A stretch of 64,000 nucleotides of DNA. It comes from Xiphydria camelus (taxonomy: Eukaryota > Arthropoda > Insecta > Hymenoptera > Xiphydriidae). Each line of letters starts with the position of its first letter. Position 1 is the first letter of the stretch. A model generated the notes under the pieces. That model made no database searches, was not told the origin of the DNA, and worked only from the letters and a program-made list of their open reading frames with translations. The translations under genes were made by a program, and so were the position numbers. Where the stretch lies: assembly GCA_963678675.1 (NCBI GenBank), contig OY783200.1, positions 22,582,190-22,646,189 of the forward strand, read 5' to 3'. Positions 28,201 through 36,085 of the stretch are shown piece by piece.

Positions 28201-31200
28201 AACAAAGTAGCAATTACGCGAAAGCTAAACGTTTCTAGAGCAAGGATCGTCGCCTTCGATCTTCCGCATCCGGAAAGAAGAGAAGCATCGGCCGGCAGCC
28301 AGCCTCTCTCTCTCTCTCTCTCCCTCTCTCGATCGGTCGTCAAAATTCTCACCCTCTCTTCCCGCGCCCAGGATCACTAATTGGCCCGCGCTCGCGCGCG
28401 GTGAAACCGTCGCCCGATGTAGTACAGTTTCACAACGGAGCGCGCGTATGTACCCACATACGTAACGCGCGCGCGGTGCCAATTACCATACATTATCGCC
28501 GGAGACCTCCTTGCCTGCGTTACTTAAAAATACGAGCTCGCGCGCCGCGTTATTACTGACCTCGCGCGGCCGAGAAGTCGAGCGCTACCGGAAAATCATC
28601 GGCGCGGCTCGCCGGCCGATACTTGTTCGGTCGACGGGTGAGGTGGCGCGGCGGCGGCGGCGGCACGGTGCTACCCGCCTTTACGCGCGCGGCGGTAACA
28701 CCTCGGGCAAACAGCTTTTAGAGCGAGGCTCATTTTTCGGTTTTCAATGATGATTAGCACATCGCGCGCGCGCGGAATGCCTGCGCGACGGTCCTGACCG
28801 TTCAGCCGATTGTGCCGCGACTCTCTTGGCGCTGCAAACAAGACTGTACGAGGTGAGAATTGACGCGTTTCGAGATGAACGATTTTCTTTTTATATCCAC
28901 GCGGTTTGAGGCTCGAGTCCTTCGCGCCGATCGGTTCCGTTTTTAAATGGCTCCTCGAGCGGCCTGCACGACGATGTGGTACCGACGACTCTTTCCGGAG
29001 AAGCCTGACTGGGACAGAATATTATTCTGAGACAGATGGCGTATCTATATATCTCGATTTTTAAATTTTCGTCAAAGAGTGAGTCTTGCAAATATACGAC
29101 TCATATATAATCATGTATATAAATATATGATCAAACATCAGTATATATATTTAGATCTGAATAAAGCCGACAATTTTGGATCTCATTATATCTAATCTTG
29201 TCTAATCGTATATAATTATATATATGACTATATATATAACTCATAATATATAATCAGACAGATTATGTATAAACATTTTTTCCCCGGATGACTCGGTACT
29301 TGAAGACACGACAAAGTAAACATTCCTCCGTCTAAAAGCATTCTTTTCTGACTAAACTTCCTGCCCAGACTCTGCAGCTTCTCGATAAATGACGTTCGTA
29401 CGATACAACGCACACCGAGAATGCCCGCTCGGCTGGGAGATTCGTATCGCGTACAAATATTGATAAAGTGAAAGGAAAACGAGGGAAAAGCAGCTCGTGG
29501 CCCTCTGTTTCGAAGTCGTCGTCTCCTTCAGCCATTCATCCCCTTTCCAAATACACCACCACCTTCCAATTCGTACTCGCGCTCACTCGTCGTCCGCGCG
29601 TACACTTGCACAGATTCTTTTATTCGGCCCGCGACGAAGAAAGGAAACCTTTTCGCGGACATTCCCGCTCGCTCTAACCTCCCCCCGTCTCCGCAAACAC
29701 GGCTTCGACGCCGCATAGAGCGCGCCATAAAAGATCTCGCGGTGAGCCCACCAACGTTGGCCGGCGCGGCGGAAATGATTTTACGACACACCCGGTAGCG
29801 CGCGCTCCGCGCCGGGGCCTACCGTATTAATATCTCCCCGCCGACCACCCCGAGTGGCCACCCCTCGATCCTCCTCTCTCCCTTCCGCACCCGCGTTTAT
29901 CACCCCTTCTACGCGCTCGCGATGCACTTAATAAATTGCTCGCCCCAACGCCGGGGGTAGGTTTCCTTTTTTTTCCCTCCGTTTACCTGCGCATCGGGGA
30001 ATTCGAGTCCGTGCGGAGGATTTCTATTGAAAATCGCTGAGCGATCTGCCGCTCGGGAAAGCGTTACCTACGTGTTTCCTCGTTGATGATGGACGTCGAA
30101 TTATTAGATATGTCGAAGGAATTTTACTATCAAGGTCTGATTGGATCTTCTGTTGGATAGTTTATGCATTAACTAGGGCCGGAAAACACCCCCGCGTGCT
30201 TTACGCGCCAATCCCGGGAATTTTATTCGGTTTTCGGCGTTGTGTCACTACTTATAGTTATGGTAAATCATCTGGCATTGGTCTGGTTATGTCGGAAAGT
30301 AATGCAAATAACATCCAGTACCTGTAATCGAAACGGTGCATTTTGGGCCGTGTTTTTATTCACTCTCCTTGGAGAACGAAAGTTTGCCCCTCGTCTTACG
30401 TATCGATACGTATTACAGGGGACTTCTTAATTTCAGGTTTTCTCTTGGAGAGTTATAGTGCCCTGGAAAATTTGTCTAATTGTTTCGCTGACGCATGACA
30501 ATAATGTTATTCATACATTGAACCAATTGTTTTGCCAGTGTCGGACCGATTGCTGTGCCAAGAAATTGCCATTGTTTGGCAGCAATACCGGCGCAATATT
30601 GGCTTAGTTGTTTTGCCGATATTAGCCTAATTGTTTTGTCGACGTTCGGCAGTAACGTTGGCCTGAGATTGGTCCAGTTAATGGACCAAAACGTGCCAAT
30701 ACTGGACCATCCATGAGATTGCAGCGGGCCAATATTGGACCAGTTATGAAATCCGAGTGTTGGCTGGTACAATCAGGCCAGTATCAGTCCGGTTGTATTA
30801 TTGATAAGGTATCAGCAATTCCTACAATGATAATCTGATATGCCGTGTATTATAGATGGCGCCATCCGCTGCGACAGACTAGCCCGAACTTCCTGTAAGA
30901 TTTCTCATCGGATCTCTCTGGAATCCTGATCAAATTTACCAAAAAAAAAAAAACTATAAAAATAGAGAACCATTTGCGCCTCGTGCAAAAAAAACCCGAA
31001 AATTCTTAACGATTTGTACATATGTACATACACACGCACCCCACGTAACATACGCAACCCCTTGAATTGCAGGCGGTGTCCACGTGACGGCGTCCCGCGG
31101 TTCGCCGCCGGGCAGCTCCACCGTGGGTGGCGGCCAGGGCGGCGGCAGCCTGGGCTCGGGGTTGAACTGCGGCCAGGGCTCACCGGGGGCGGCTTCCGGC

Positions 31201-31392
31201 AACGGCGTCCCCTCCTGCGTCGCGACGGACGGCGGCGAGGCCTCGGACTGGAGGGGCGCCCACAGCATCGCGGCGCTGCGGCGTCGCGCCTCGGACGCCT
31301 CGCAGCAGCAGCAGTACAGCCCCCAACCGCCGCCGCCGCCGCCGGGACCGCCGCAATACGCTCACGACTTGGAGTACAGTTCCGTCTACTGA
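1229..31392 (+). CDS. otp: Orthopedia homeobox transcription factor (six coding exons)
   Basis: Join 1229-1274, 7027-7167, 9576-9757, 26406-26586, 26888-27067 and 31073-31392 gives 1050 nt, 349 aa plus stop, with GT-AG borders and matching phases at every junction. The homeodomain is about residues 78-137, contains [14 protein letters not shown] and has Gln at homeodomain position 50 (residue 127). The stretch after it ([21 protein letters not shown] region) is the Otp signature. A Gly/Ser/Gln-rich middle follows, then an OAR-type motif ([14 protein letters not shown], residues 303-316), then Gln and Pro runs. Family knowledge: Otp is a nuclear sequence-specific regulator that specifies neurosecretory and other neural cells in flies and vertebrates. 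The length is close to vertebrate OTP (about 325 aa). The start ATG opens with Met-Leu, as in vertebrate OTP. Identification is very secure; only exon 1 rests mainly on phase and position. Confidence 0.96.
1300..1690. repeat. ~120-130-bp tandem repeat next to otp exon 1
   Basis: Three or more imperfect copies share TTGGGTTTTGG, then CGAAGCGRTGRTGTGTTCR, then GGAAATTGCGTTTGGTTCGAT, CTCRGTTT and TGGTGCCACGRTGC. Copies start near 1340, 1470 and 1595. The array begins about 25-50 bases after the exon 1 donor. Confidence 0.75.
1691..5768. other. otp intron 1, left part: no gene seen
   Basis: AT-rich sequence without convincing exons. Two diverged direct repeats of about 80 bases (near 4225-4310 and 4650-4730) share AAGTTYRCYTGCAAAATT and AAGTCGATTGT. 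A GC-richer block at 3480-4030 contains no supported frame. Confidence 0.6.
5769..6127. mobile_element. AT-rich foldback repeat, copy 1
   Basis: Starts AAAAAAATGGTCATATATAA and ends with the inverse ATACATGACCATTTCTTCTCG. Inside are ATTGGATGCAATCAGATC and AGATTTGAACAAAGTTGA, the internal landmarks of the family. A GC-richer insertion occupies about 6040-6100. Confidence 0.65.
6150..6489. repeat. 173-bp tandem duplication
   Basis: Two copies with a period of 173 bases. Each contains AAAATTGATRAAAGAGTACT, CAACTGAAACATC or GACTGAAGCATC, CAAACTCAATAATTTCAAAC and TTCTTAACACACRCRGCATC. It lies in otp intron 1. Confidence 0.85.
6490..7026. other. end of otp intron 1: GC-rich, no supported gene
   Basis: GC-rich stretch before exon 2. 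It has overlapping open frames on both strands but no recognisable protein. TATACAAATTTAAA at about 6927 resembles a TATA-like patch, so an alternative promoter just before exon 2 is conceivable but unproven. Confidence 0.4.
7027..7167 (+). CDS. otp: otp exon 2 (residues 16-62)
   Basis: The acceptor follows a good pyrimidine tract (TTCTCTTTTCACGTCCGCAG, ending at 7026) and the donor is GTGAGT at 7168. It encodes the N-terminal region [17 protein letters not shown] followed by a Gly/Leu-rich stretch and ends LIMTMPGT. An in-frame TAA at 6999 with no ATG after it rules out a start inside this exon, so an upstream exon is required. The exon enters and leaves in phase 1. Confidence 0.9.
7338..7819. 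mobile_element. AT-rich foldback repeat, copy 2, interrupted by a nested element
   Basis: Left end GGGAAAAAATGGTCATTGAT, right end ATTATACATGACCATTTTTT then CTCGGG. The characteristic internal segments (TTTTGATATAATCAGATAC, GAACAGATCTAA) lie in the right half. The left half is cut at about 7413 by an unrelated palindromic element. Confidence 0.75.
7414..7640. mobile_element. palindromic MITE nested in foldback copy 2
   Basis: The left end AGGGTGTAATGG then GGGCTGAAATAGGAGGAGCC pairs with the right end, which reads on the other strand AGGATGCAATG then GGGCTGAAATGGGAGGAACC. Inner arms also match (ACTGACCAATGTGATATGACTT against AAGTCATATTACTTGTCAG). About 227 bp with no coding capacity, so a non-autonomous element. 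Confidence 0.8.
7820..9575. other. otp intron 2 remainder: no gene seen
   Basis: Moderately AT-rich sequence with scattered short open frames and no conserved motif. Nothing beyond intronic sequence is supported. Confidence 0.55.
9576..9757 (+). CDS. otp: otp exon 3 (homeodomain helices 1-2 and start of helix 3)
   Basis: The acceptor is GGTGTTTCAG (ends 9575) and the donor GTGATT (9758). It encodes residues 63-123, including [20 protein letters not shown], then the [10 protein letters not shown] segment and GLTESRVQ. The exon ends between homeodomain residues 46 and 47, the intron position shared by paired-class homeobox genes. Residue 97 is Cys (ELERCF) where vertebrate OTP has Ser. Confidence 0.97.
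10053..10495. repeat. degenerate AT-rich foldback repeat, copy 3
   Basis: Dense with ATGATCATGTAT and ATATGATCATATG-type palindromes and bounded by CCCAGGAAAATACG on the left and CCTGAAAAAATGGCCACACA near the right. The internal landmarks are too degraded for exact borders. Confidence 0.5.
10755..10885. repeat. partial AT-rich foldback repeat, copy 4
   Basis: ATTATATAATACGCATATCATC and GGTCATGCATGATCAC, then CATACGGCCATTCTTTTCCGA, a decayed form of the family's right end. Confidence 0.45.
10886..12010. other. otp intron 3: GC-rich island, no supported gene
   Basis: 11030-11400 is strongly CpG-rich with open frames on both strands that resemble nothing. It could be a conserved regulatory element of otp, but the sequence alone does not show this. 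Confidence 0.4.
12011..12106. repeat. truncated AT-rich foldback repeat, copy 5a
   Basis: Left end CAGGAAAAAATGTTTACATA, then TGTAATTGGATATAATCAGA and TTCGAAGTTTAT. It is cut where copy 5b starts. Confidence 0.6.
12107..12410. mobile_element. AT-rich foldback repeat, copy 5b
   Basis: Left end CCGGGGAAAAAAATGGTCAT, internal TTTAGATCTGAACAAAGTTGA, right end ATACATGTAAACATTTTTTC then CCGG. Length and order match other full copies. Confidence 0.75.
12411..13440. other. otp intron 3: no gene seen
   Basis: Mixed composition with a GA-rich and TG-rich microsatellite around 12790-12830 and short meaningless frames. No supported feature. Confidence 0.5.
13441..13710. repeat. ~117-bp tandem repeat, two and a half copies
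   Basis: Two successive units carry GGAAATTTTKYRYTSGAATCGGT, CAACTAATTYTTCGTGTCGATC and TCTCGTGTTAARATTAAYTC then AAGAATGTTAAAT, and a third starts with TTTAGAATCGGTCCACCCAT. Because the unit is a multiple of three it keeps an open frame of about 39-residue repeats; this looks like a by-product rather than a gene. Confidence 0.8.
14452..14916. mobile_element. foldback element with two nested pairs of inverted arms
   Basis: Outer arms: TCCATATGTGGATTTAGTCC (near 14470) against GGATCAAATCCACATATG (near 14887). Inner arms: CATGTGAGGCTAAACTTACT then CGCCAGGAAAGAAACTCGAA (14629-14668) against the inverse at 14805-14850. About 465 bp with no coding capacity. A solo terminal piece of the same family lies at 17320-17400. 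Confidence 0.8.
14917..15614. other. otp intron 3: no gene seen; GA microsatellite
   Basis: Contains a (GA)n run at about 15156-15182 and CpG-rich sequence to 15500. Open frames on both strands are unconvincing. Confidence 0.5.
15615..15985. mobile_element. compound AT-rich foldback repeat, copy 6
   Basis: Two right halves in tandem: each has GATCAAACAGAGACGAATTT (or the AGAGAGACG variant), TATCCAATTA and an end of the ACTATTTTTTCTC or ATTATTTTCCC kind. A last end, AACTTTTTTTTCCC, closes at 15985. This is an internal tandem duplication of about 160 bases. Confidence 0.65.
15986..16869. other. otp intron 3: GC-rich, no supported gene
   Basis: CpG-rich block with a C-homopolymer-rich tract at about 16440-16460. 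Many overlapping open frames, none recognisable. Confidence 0.45.
16870..17045. mobile_element. palindromic MITE, 176 bp
   Basis: Left CAAAATAATGTCACTCACT pairs with right AGTGAGTGACATTATTTTG. The inner segments ATGACGTCA, TTTTTTGTCAATACGACG and GAACGTCTTTCA also pair with GACGCCAT, CGTTATGACGAAAAAAG and GAAAGACGTTTG on the other side. Almost the whole element folds into one hairpin. Confidence 0.85.
17320..17403. repeat. solo end of the foldback element seen at 14452
   Basis: TATAGTCTATATGTGGATTTGGTCC then ACATGGATTATATA closely matches the outer arm at 14465-14503. Confidence 0.65.
17404..17885. other. otp intron 3: no gene seen
   Basis: CpG-containing sequence; 17780-17795 (GTGTCAAACAAGTTT) and 17846-17862 (AACTTATTTGACACC) are short imperfect inverted repeats around a GC-rich core, perhaps a decayed small palindromic element. 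Confidence 0.4.
17886..18201. mobile_element. AT-rich foldback repeat, copy 7
   Basis: Contains GATCACATATAATTGGATATA, TTTGTTTAGATCTAAATA, ACAAATTTCGGATCTGATTA then TATCCAATTATATATGAC, and ends TTATGACCGTTTTCCCTTGA. All landmarks are in the family order. Confidence 0.75.
18222..18482. mobile_element. AT-rich foldback repeat, copy 8
   Basis: AGGATTTGATATAACAAGATCC, TTTGTTCAGATCTAAATATAC, CAAATTTCAAATCTGATTA and a right end TATATGACCATATTTTCCTG then GG. It lies only about 20 bases from copy 7, so the two are near-tandem. Confidence 0.75.
18483..19654. other. otp intron 3: no gene seen; CGT microsatellite
   Basis: CpG-rich central part, with a (CGT)n run at about 18903-18920. Open frames are on both strands and are not recognisable. 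Confidence 0.45.
19655..19943. mobile_element. AT-rich foldback repeat, copy 9 (left end eroded)
   Basis: TGTGTAATTGGATATAATCAG, GATTCGAAATTTGTCAGTGTC, AGACAAATTGCGGATTTGATT and the right end CAATTTACAACTTTTTCTCG. Confidence 0.65.
19944..20592. other. otp intron 3: no gene seen
   Basis: No repeat or coding signal recognised. Confidence 0.45.
20593..20706. repeat. perfect 19-bp-arm hairpin flanked by a 14-bp direct repeat
   Basis: TTATAGTTATGAGTATTAC and its exact inverse GTAATACTCATAACTATAA are separated by about 20 bases. The flanks AACTATTTTAATTA occur both just before and just after. It looks like a small insertion with a long target duplication, or a replication-slippage product. Confidence 0.75.
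20707..21645. other. otp intron 3: no gene seen
   Basis: AT-rich then mixed composition. A short open frame near 21248 encodes a hydrophobic stretch but has no recognisable homology. Confidence 0.45.
21646..21771. mobile_element. short internally deleted AT-rich foldback repeat, copy 10
   Basis: Clean copy of both ends only: GGGGAAAAAAATAGTTATAT at the left and ATATGACTATTTTTTCCCC at the right, with CGGGTTTAAATTTGTCTCTA in between. At about 126 bp this is the clearest view of the terminal inverted repeat. Confidence 0.85.
21772..22613. other. otp intron 3: no gene seen
   Basis: Mixed composition with a (CT)n patch near 22130-22150. No supported feature. Confidence 0.45.
22614..22866. mobile_element. 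AT-rich foldback repeat, copy 11
   Basis: AGGATTTGATATAATCAGATCC, TCATCAGATCTAGATAC, GATAAAGACAAATTTCGCAT, TATCCAATTACACATGACCA and the end ATATTTTTTTCCCAG. Confidence 0.7.
22867..23711. other. otp intron 3: GC-rich block, no supported gene
   Basis: CpG-rich between 23090 and 23550. Several overlapping open frames, none recognisable. Confidence 0.45.
23712..24052. mobile_element. AT-rich foldback repeat, copy 12
   Basis: Left end AGGGAAAAAATACGTATATT, then AATTTGTCTCCATCTGATTA, AGGATTTGATGTAATCAGATT, a poorly conserved centre and right end CATGATTAACATTTTTTCCC. About 340 bp, probably near full length. Confidence 0.75.
24205..24300. repeat. partial AT-rich foldback repeat, copy 13
   Basis: CAGAAAAAATGTTTACACAT then ATAATTATATATGGATC. 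Only the left end is present. Confidence 0.5.
24301..26405. other. end of otp intron 3: no gene seen
   Basis: Contains (GA)n around 25665 and 25738-25755 and (CT)n at 25790-25815. The AT-rich part at 25200-25500 carries nothing recognisable. An open frame from about 25732 is driven by the microsatellites. Confidence 0.45.
26406..26586 (+). CDS. otp: otp exon 4 (recognition helix and Otp signature)
   Basis: The acceptor is CCCGTTTCAG and the donor GTCAGA (26587). It starts [20 protein letters not shown], so it holds most of the DNA-recognition helix with Gln50 and Asn51 of the homeodomain, then [15 protein letters not shown] and a Cys/Met-containing linker ending MGPG. Only a 301-base intron follows, while the preceding intron is about 16.6 kb. 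Confidence 0.97.
26888..27067 (+). CDS. otp: otp exon 5 (Gly/Ser/Gln-rich linker)
   Basis: The acceptor is CCTTGTAG (ends 26887) and the donor GTGAGT (27068). It encodes a low-complexity segment rich in Gly, Leu, Gln and Ser, with repeated LGQ and SLG motifs and ending [10 protein letters not shown]. Phase 1 in and out. No domain is visible; in Otp proteins this zone is a poorly conserved linker between homeodomain and OAR. Confidence 0.92.
27163..27586. mobile_element. AT-rich foldback repeat, copy 14 (compound)
   Basis: Left end CTAGAAAAAAGTGGTCACGT then ATAATTGGATATAATCAGAT. Right end TATATGATCATTTTTTTTCCC. The internal ACGAATTTCGGATCTG occurs twice, so it is a rearranged double copy. In otp intron 5. 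Confidence 0.65.
27587..29093. other. otp intron 5: GC-rich, no supported gene
   Basis: CpG-rich between 27880 and 28830 with a (CT)n run at 28303-28330. No convincing exon. Confidence 0.45.
29094..29287. repeat. partial AT-rich foldback repeat, copy 15
   Basis: TATTTAGATCTGAATAAAGCC, TTGGATCTCATTATATCTAA and the end TATGTATAAACATTTTTTCC then CCGG. Confidence 0.6.
29288..30499. other. otp intron 5: no gene seen
   Basis: CpG-rich at 29560-29900, then mixed. No supported feature. Confidence 0.45.
30500..30800. repeat. degenerate internally repeated CCAATATTGG-type sequence
   Basis: Many variants of CCAATATTGGACCAGTT and GTTTTGCCGATATTGGC in both orientations (for example GCGCAATATTGGCTTAGTTG, GGGCCAATATTGGACCAGTT, CCAGTTAATGGACC). 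The period is irregular, about 30-40 bases. Confidence 0.6.
31073..31392 (+). CDS. otp: otp exon 6 (OAR motif and stop)
   Basis: The acceptor is TTGAATTGCAG (ends 31072). The reading frame runs through a Gly/Ser-rich stretch to the OAR-like [14 protein letters not shown] (residues 303-316), a QQQQ run, a run of six Pro, and ends DLEYSSVY with TGA at 31390-31392. The OAR motif is a C-terminal modulatory motif of many paired-like homeoproteins. Several long overlapping open frames here are by-products of the high GC content. Confidence 0.95.
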
Positions 31393-31928
31393 GTGTCCGC
31401 GCAGGGAGCGCGAGCAGTCGTCGCAGCTCGACGTCGGGAGGCGCCGCGACGTGCCGACGAGGATCGCTGAGGGATTCGTCGTTGGGGGTTGCGGTTTTCA
31501 CCTCCGGAAGACGTCCGCTCTTTGACGGCGCACCTTCTCTTCCCCCGTTTCCCTCGCCGTCCACCGGACGGATCTCCGCGGACCGACCGGGAGTCGACGG
31601 AAAGGAGGACCGAAAGAGGGAGGAGGACTTTTGGTGACCTTGAAAGCGGTGCGGGAAAGGGGGAGAAGACAGCAGCGTCCACTTCCTTCGATACTCTCTC
31701 TTTCCCCTTCTCGCGCCACCCGTCGAGGCCCACAGACATTAGAGCGTCGCCGGAAGTCGAAAGGGAGACCAAGAATGAACGAATGAAGGCAAGGTGCAAA
31801 AGCTGGCGACATCCCTCTCGAGCCGGCGACGCGCGGGAGAGCGAAATCTACATATAACGAGAAGTATACGAAGTCGTACCGCGGTGTCCTTTCATAGGGG
31901 GGGGCCACCGCGCGGCGCTGTAAATAAA
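31393..31928 (+). other. otp: otp 3' UTR with candidate polyadenylation signal
   Basis: GC-rich sequence follows the stop, with no continuing coding potential I would defend. The first canonical AATAAA on this strand is at 31923-31928, about 530 bases after the stop. The CpG-rich composition continues to about 32150, so a longer UTR cannot be excluded. Confidence 0.55.
31923..31928 (+). terminator. candidate poly(A) signal of otp
   Basis: AATAAA in the context TGTAAATAAAGTC, 531 bases after the otp stop. A second AATAAA lies near 33965, inside another AT-rich patch. Confidence 0.5.
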
Positions 31929-34900
31929 GTCAAGAATTGACGTGATACGTAACGTTATTATTATTATGATCATCGGACCGTAAGGTACACGACGAAGCTT
32001 TTCGAGTACTTCGACAGTTACAACAGTTCGTGTCCGGCGCGTGGACTTTGCGGAGACGGCGACGGGGGAGACGTACGTCGCGCGGGATCACACACCGGTC
32101 CCCGGGGGACGCGGTGCAGTTGCGGCGTCGGGAGTTTTGTTTGGTCGACGCCGAGGAAGTTGAAGGTTCGAGTTTTCTTTTTCTTCTTTTTCTTTTCTGT
32201 GGATCGACGACGAGCAGATGGAATCATACGCCTTTGCGAGATCGTGATGGTTTCTTTTGAAATATTCGAAAGCGGAGTATAGGCCAAATTATCGTCGATC
32301 CGATATTCGTATTGGTGATAATTGAATTAAGCGTCATATCATTTTTTTTTGTCCCTTTTCGCTATGTGCGATTGATTGATAGATGCAACAGCTGTTACAA
32401 CTACAGGTTGTAGGAGATTTCGAAGCAATTAAGATACTTGGAAGGAGACTGATCTATTTACAATATCAATTATAGGTATATGATCATGTGTGATCATTGG
32501 GCACAACCGTCGGATCCGAAATTTGTATTTTGACTGCTTGGAAACATTTGAAACTCCCAACGAAAATTCCCTAAACGTTAATTTCTTAACTTATTCCCTC
32601 CGACTGTTAATGGAATTAACAGAATTCTATATAAACATCGGCAGGAGATCAAACTCCATCTTAACATCCCGTAAAAAAAAAACGTTAATTATTTACAAGT
32701 CTGGAGGACTGACTTCTAAAAATTCAAGTTTTTCCAAATACCGCAATTACCAAAGGCAAAACTGCGTTCGAATCGCTCCCATCGCGTAGCGACGATCCCG
32801 ACGCGCTCGTCGAGCCCAACGCCACGCGTGTCGCCACGGATAACCAGAGAATAATTAGCGTACTTAATCCAGTGTTACATTCCAAATTAAATATCCTACG
32901 TATAGGGTAGCCGTTAAGTGTAGCTCGTTCCGTCGTTGTCAGCGAAGCGTAAGAATTTTTGTAAATACCGTCGTATACGTCTAGCGATAATAACGCGTAA
33001 TCGCGAACAAAATGGCCGCGCGCGCGCGCCATTCCGCTCCGCCGTGTTGCGCGGGCTTCAAACGCGAAGTATACTTGGACATTGTGATATTTTGGGGGCC
33101 GCGGTTATTTTCCTCCGGCGAATGTCCCGGTACGACGTAGCGCGTGCGTGAGAGAACGAGAGAGAGGGAGCGCGTGTGCGTGTGACTGAAAGGAACGCGA
33201 AATGGAGGCGCGAGGGGTGGGCGATCGAGTGAATGGAAGAAAGAGAGAGAGCGGAAGTGGGCCGAAAGTCGCGTCCGGTGGCGCGAACCGATTATTCTAG
33301 TTACGAATTTATGATTAGCTCGTCAGATAAAGTTAACGATAGCGGTTAAATCACCCCTAGGTAGTCGTCGGTGTATCATTACGAACGTATACGATTTTTA
33401 ATGTACAAACAAATGTAGGCGCATCGCGTGAATTTTCCTTTCGGTTTTTCTAAAGAGTCGCGCGCGCCGACCACGTGACCGCTACCCCGTCCCACGTGAC
33501 CTTCGCCGGGGTGGGGGAGCATCGTCCGCCATTGCCGCGTGCGCGCGCACCGATCGACGCGAGCGCCGCGGTTCGGCGCTTCAAATAATTGCGGCAACTT
33601 CGATCGGGCGCGCTTGACGCGCGCCTGTCGAATGATCGCGCGGGTGAAACTGATTCGGGAATTTCTCCCGATCGATCGTCCTCTGGATGATCGATGCGCC
33701 ACCCCCGCAATTGCGATTAGAAGCTCTCGAAAGGGTGTCGATGACTTCCGGGGTTTTACTTCAGAACTCGAAGCGGAGACGAAGTGGAGCTTCGTCAAAA
33801 TCGATCCTCATCCGAGTTCCTCGAACGTGTTTAGTTGATTTTAGGTATCGCAAGCAAAATCGAATGGCAACACCGCGGGAGGAAGCGGTCGAGGGAGAGA
33901 GAGGGACGAAATTTTATTTCCATCGTTGTATAGTTGTGTATAGAGGTCAATTGAGTGTATAAAAATAAATCATTATCGAAATATCTGCGCTTCTGAAGGC
34001 CGCGTACGAGGCTCGTCTTCGCAATACCTGTGGGATATTTGTGCAGCATCACTGACGAGTCCACATTCACTGGAAGGTAACTAAAATTTAGTTCCCTTGT
34101 GCACGGTTTCGGTGCACTTCTCGATAAATATTTTTAATTTTACTTTACTTTTCAGTGACTGACACTCAAGTACTACGAAAACATCACTGAAATTTTCAAG
34201 AAATTCTTTACCAAATATTCACAGAAAATTTGCACAAAATAACGGTAAGTTGCATTGAATTTTCGTTGAAAAAATCGTAATTTTACTGTAATTGTGCTGG
34301 AATTTCACCAATATGGCGGTTTCATCGAAATATCACCCAAAGTTTCAGTGAACGTAAAGCCGCTTGTGGTGAGAAGGGAGATGGTCGATTCGCAGGTGCT
34401 GCTGAAGTCCATTTACGGCATTTCATATGTTACTTAAACTGTGACAAGAGGTGGAATACGTTTTAAAAGATGAAATGGCAGTTTCCATTTCAAATTTACA
34501 ATGGAAATAATTCCATTTCAAATAGAGATTAAAAATGAAAGAGGCTTTTCATCTCCAATTTTAAATCGAGCCTACCAAAATCACTTTTCATTTGAAATAT
34601 TACATGCATTTCTAAAACAATATTTATCACTTCAAATTTTCCTACAGAATCTCTACTGAAGGTAAAAGTGAGATAAACTCTCCAGTTTCCGTTTAACTCT
34701 GAACGCGATTACCTCGAAACTCGGAGAAAATATGTGAAGAATGAAGAGCAGTTTTTTATAGTAAATTTCTATACAAATATTTTTTATTTAAACTTTTTCT
34801 CGATATCTCCAATCGTTCTCAAGATGATAGATTTTGAACCAGCACTTCAACTCGGACGTTTATTCCACTTTCACCGTGAATCAATTAAAATCATTAGGCA

Positions 34901-35777
34901 ATAATGACAACTAAATTTCGTCCCCTGAAAAATATACCAAAAACCCGCCAGCAAAATTCAATACCGAGAACAATAATATACAACTTTCCCCGGGTGCAAC
35001 AATCCGCGCGCGGCTGTATTTGAATTAATAACGACTTCCGACAATGCACTAACCGCCTCGGTAATGATTAGAGTAAATTTGTGGACTCTTAGCGTCGTGT
35101 AGCTCCACTTAATGGAATAATTAACGGCTTATTTTACATCGTTTCGCGTCAGTTAAACCCCGCCGGGAAGCGGTACATTCACGATTCCTGGAGAATCGTT
35201 CGAAGTATGTATTCGCCTCGGGCGGACAGTCGTCGTCATCGTCATCGTTTCCCAACATTTTTTCGTAGCGGGATGTCGCGTGCGAAGGGTTGAATAATAC
35301 ATATGAGTGTCTCTCGGGTTCCACAGTGATTTTGTAATTCAGCTATACATGTGTGTGTATACAGCACAGGCATGTATTGCTTGTGCCTGTGCTGTACACT
35401 TATCCGTAAACGCGGACTACAGAGTCCGCATTCGCATGTGTGAGATCTAGTAGTGAACGAGATGTCACTTCCACGCTCTATCTCCCTCTCTTTATATATT
35501 TATATATATTAGAACAGTACAAACATTGACTTTTATTGAAAATATACACTTTAGGTGGTTGTATACATAGTTTACCCGCTTCGAATTTGATCGACTTAAC
35601 GTTGCAAATTATAAAATACTGTCGTTTTATAGATGATCGATCTCATTTACTGCAGCTGAACGATTTCACTTACATGTGATGGATTGCATCGACCCCGGAA
35701 ATAGTAATCGCAAATTAATCTTGTTTCCCTACTCGATTGGGTTTTAATTTGACAATTCTTTGACTAATTAATTCATA
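31929..35777. other. otp-PAL gap, left part: no gene seen
   Basis: CpG-rich patches at 32030-32150 and 32780-33720 alternate with AT-rich sequence. An ATG at 33012 in a Kozak-like context opens only a 42-residue frame. A remnant of the AT-rich foldback family is at 32465-32525. A 13-bp-arm hairpin is at 35356-35392. Confidence 0.45.
35356..35392. repeat. small perfect hairpin (TACAGCACAGGCA arms)
   Basis: TACAGCACAGGCA is followed after about 10 bases by its exact inverse TGCCTGTGCTGTA. With a two-base bulge the stem extends by three pairs. It seems too short for a normal pre-miRNA. Confidence 0.65.
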
Positions 35778-36085
35778 CCCGGAAAAAATGTTTATATATA
35801 ATCAATAATCGCATATGATTATTAATATGTAATTAGATACAATCAGATCCAAAATGGTTGTCCATCTGATTATACGAGAAAAATTATTTATAATTATATA
35901 TAATTGAATATAATCATACCCAAAATTCATCTCTCATATATGATGATCATATATGATTATATATTATTATACATAATTTTTCATCTATGATCAGATAGAC
36001 AAATTTCGGACCTGATTATATTCCATTATATGTGATCATTGATCACATATGATTATTAATTATATATATGACCATTTTTTCCTGG
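35778..36085. mobile_element. AT-rich foldback repeat, copy 17
   Basis: CCCGGAAAAAATGTTTATAT at the left, TATATGACCATTTTTTCCTG at the right. Inside, AGATACAATCAGATCCAAAAT and AGACAAATTTCGGACCTGATT. Confidence 0.8.

Noticed and set aside
30905..31799. Several 100-220-codon open frames on both strands around 31.0-31.8 kb
   Set aside because: They overlap otp exon 6 and its GC-rich 3' UTR. Only the + frame with OAR motif continues the homeodomain protein in phase.
33012..33140. ATG in a good context starting MAARARHSAPP
   Set aside because: The frame closes after 42 codons in a CpG-rich patch; no homology.
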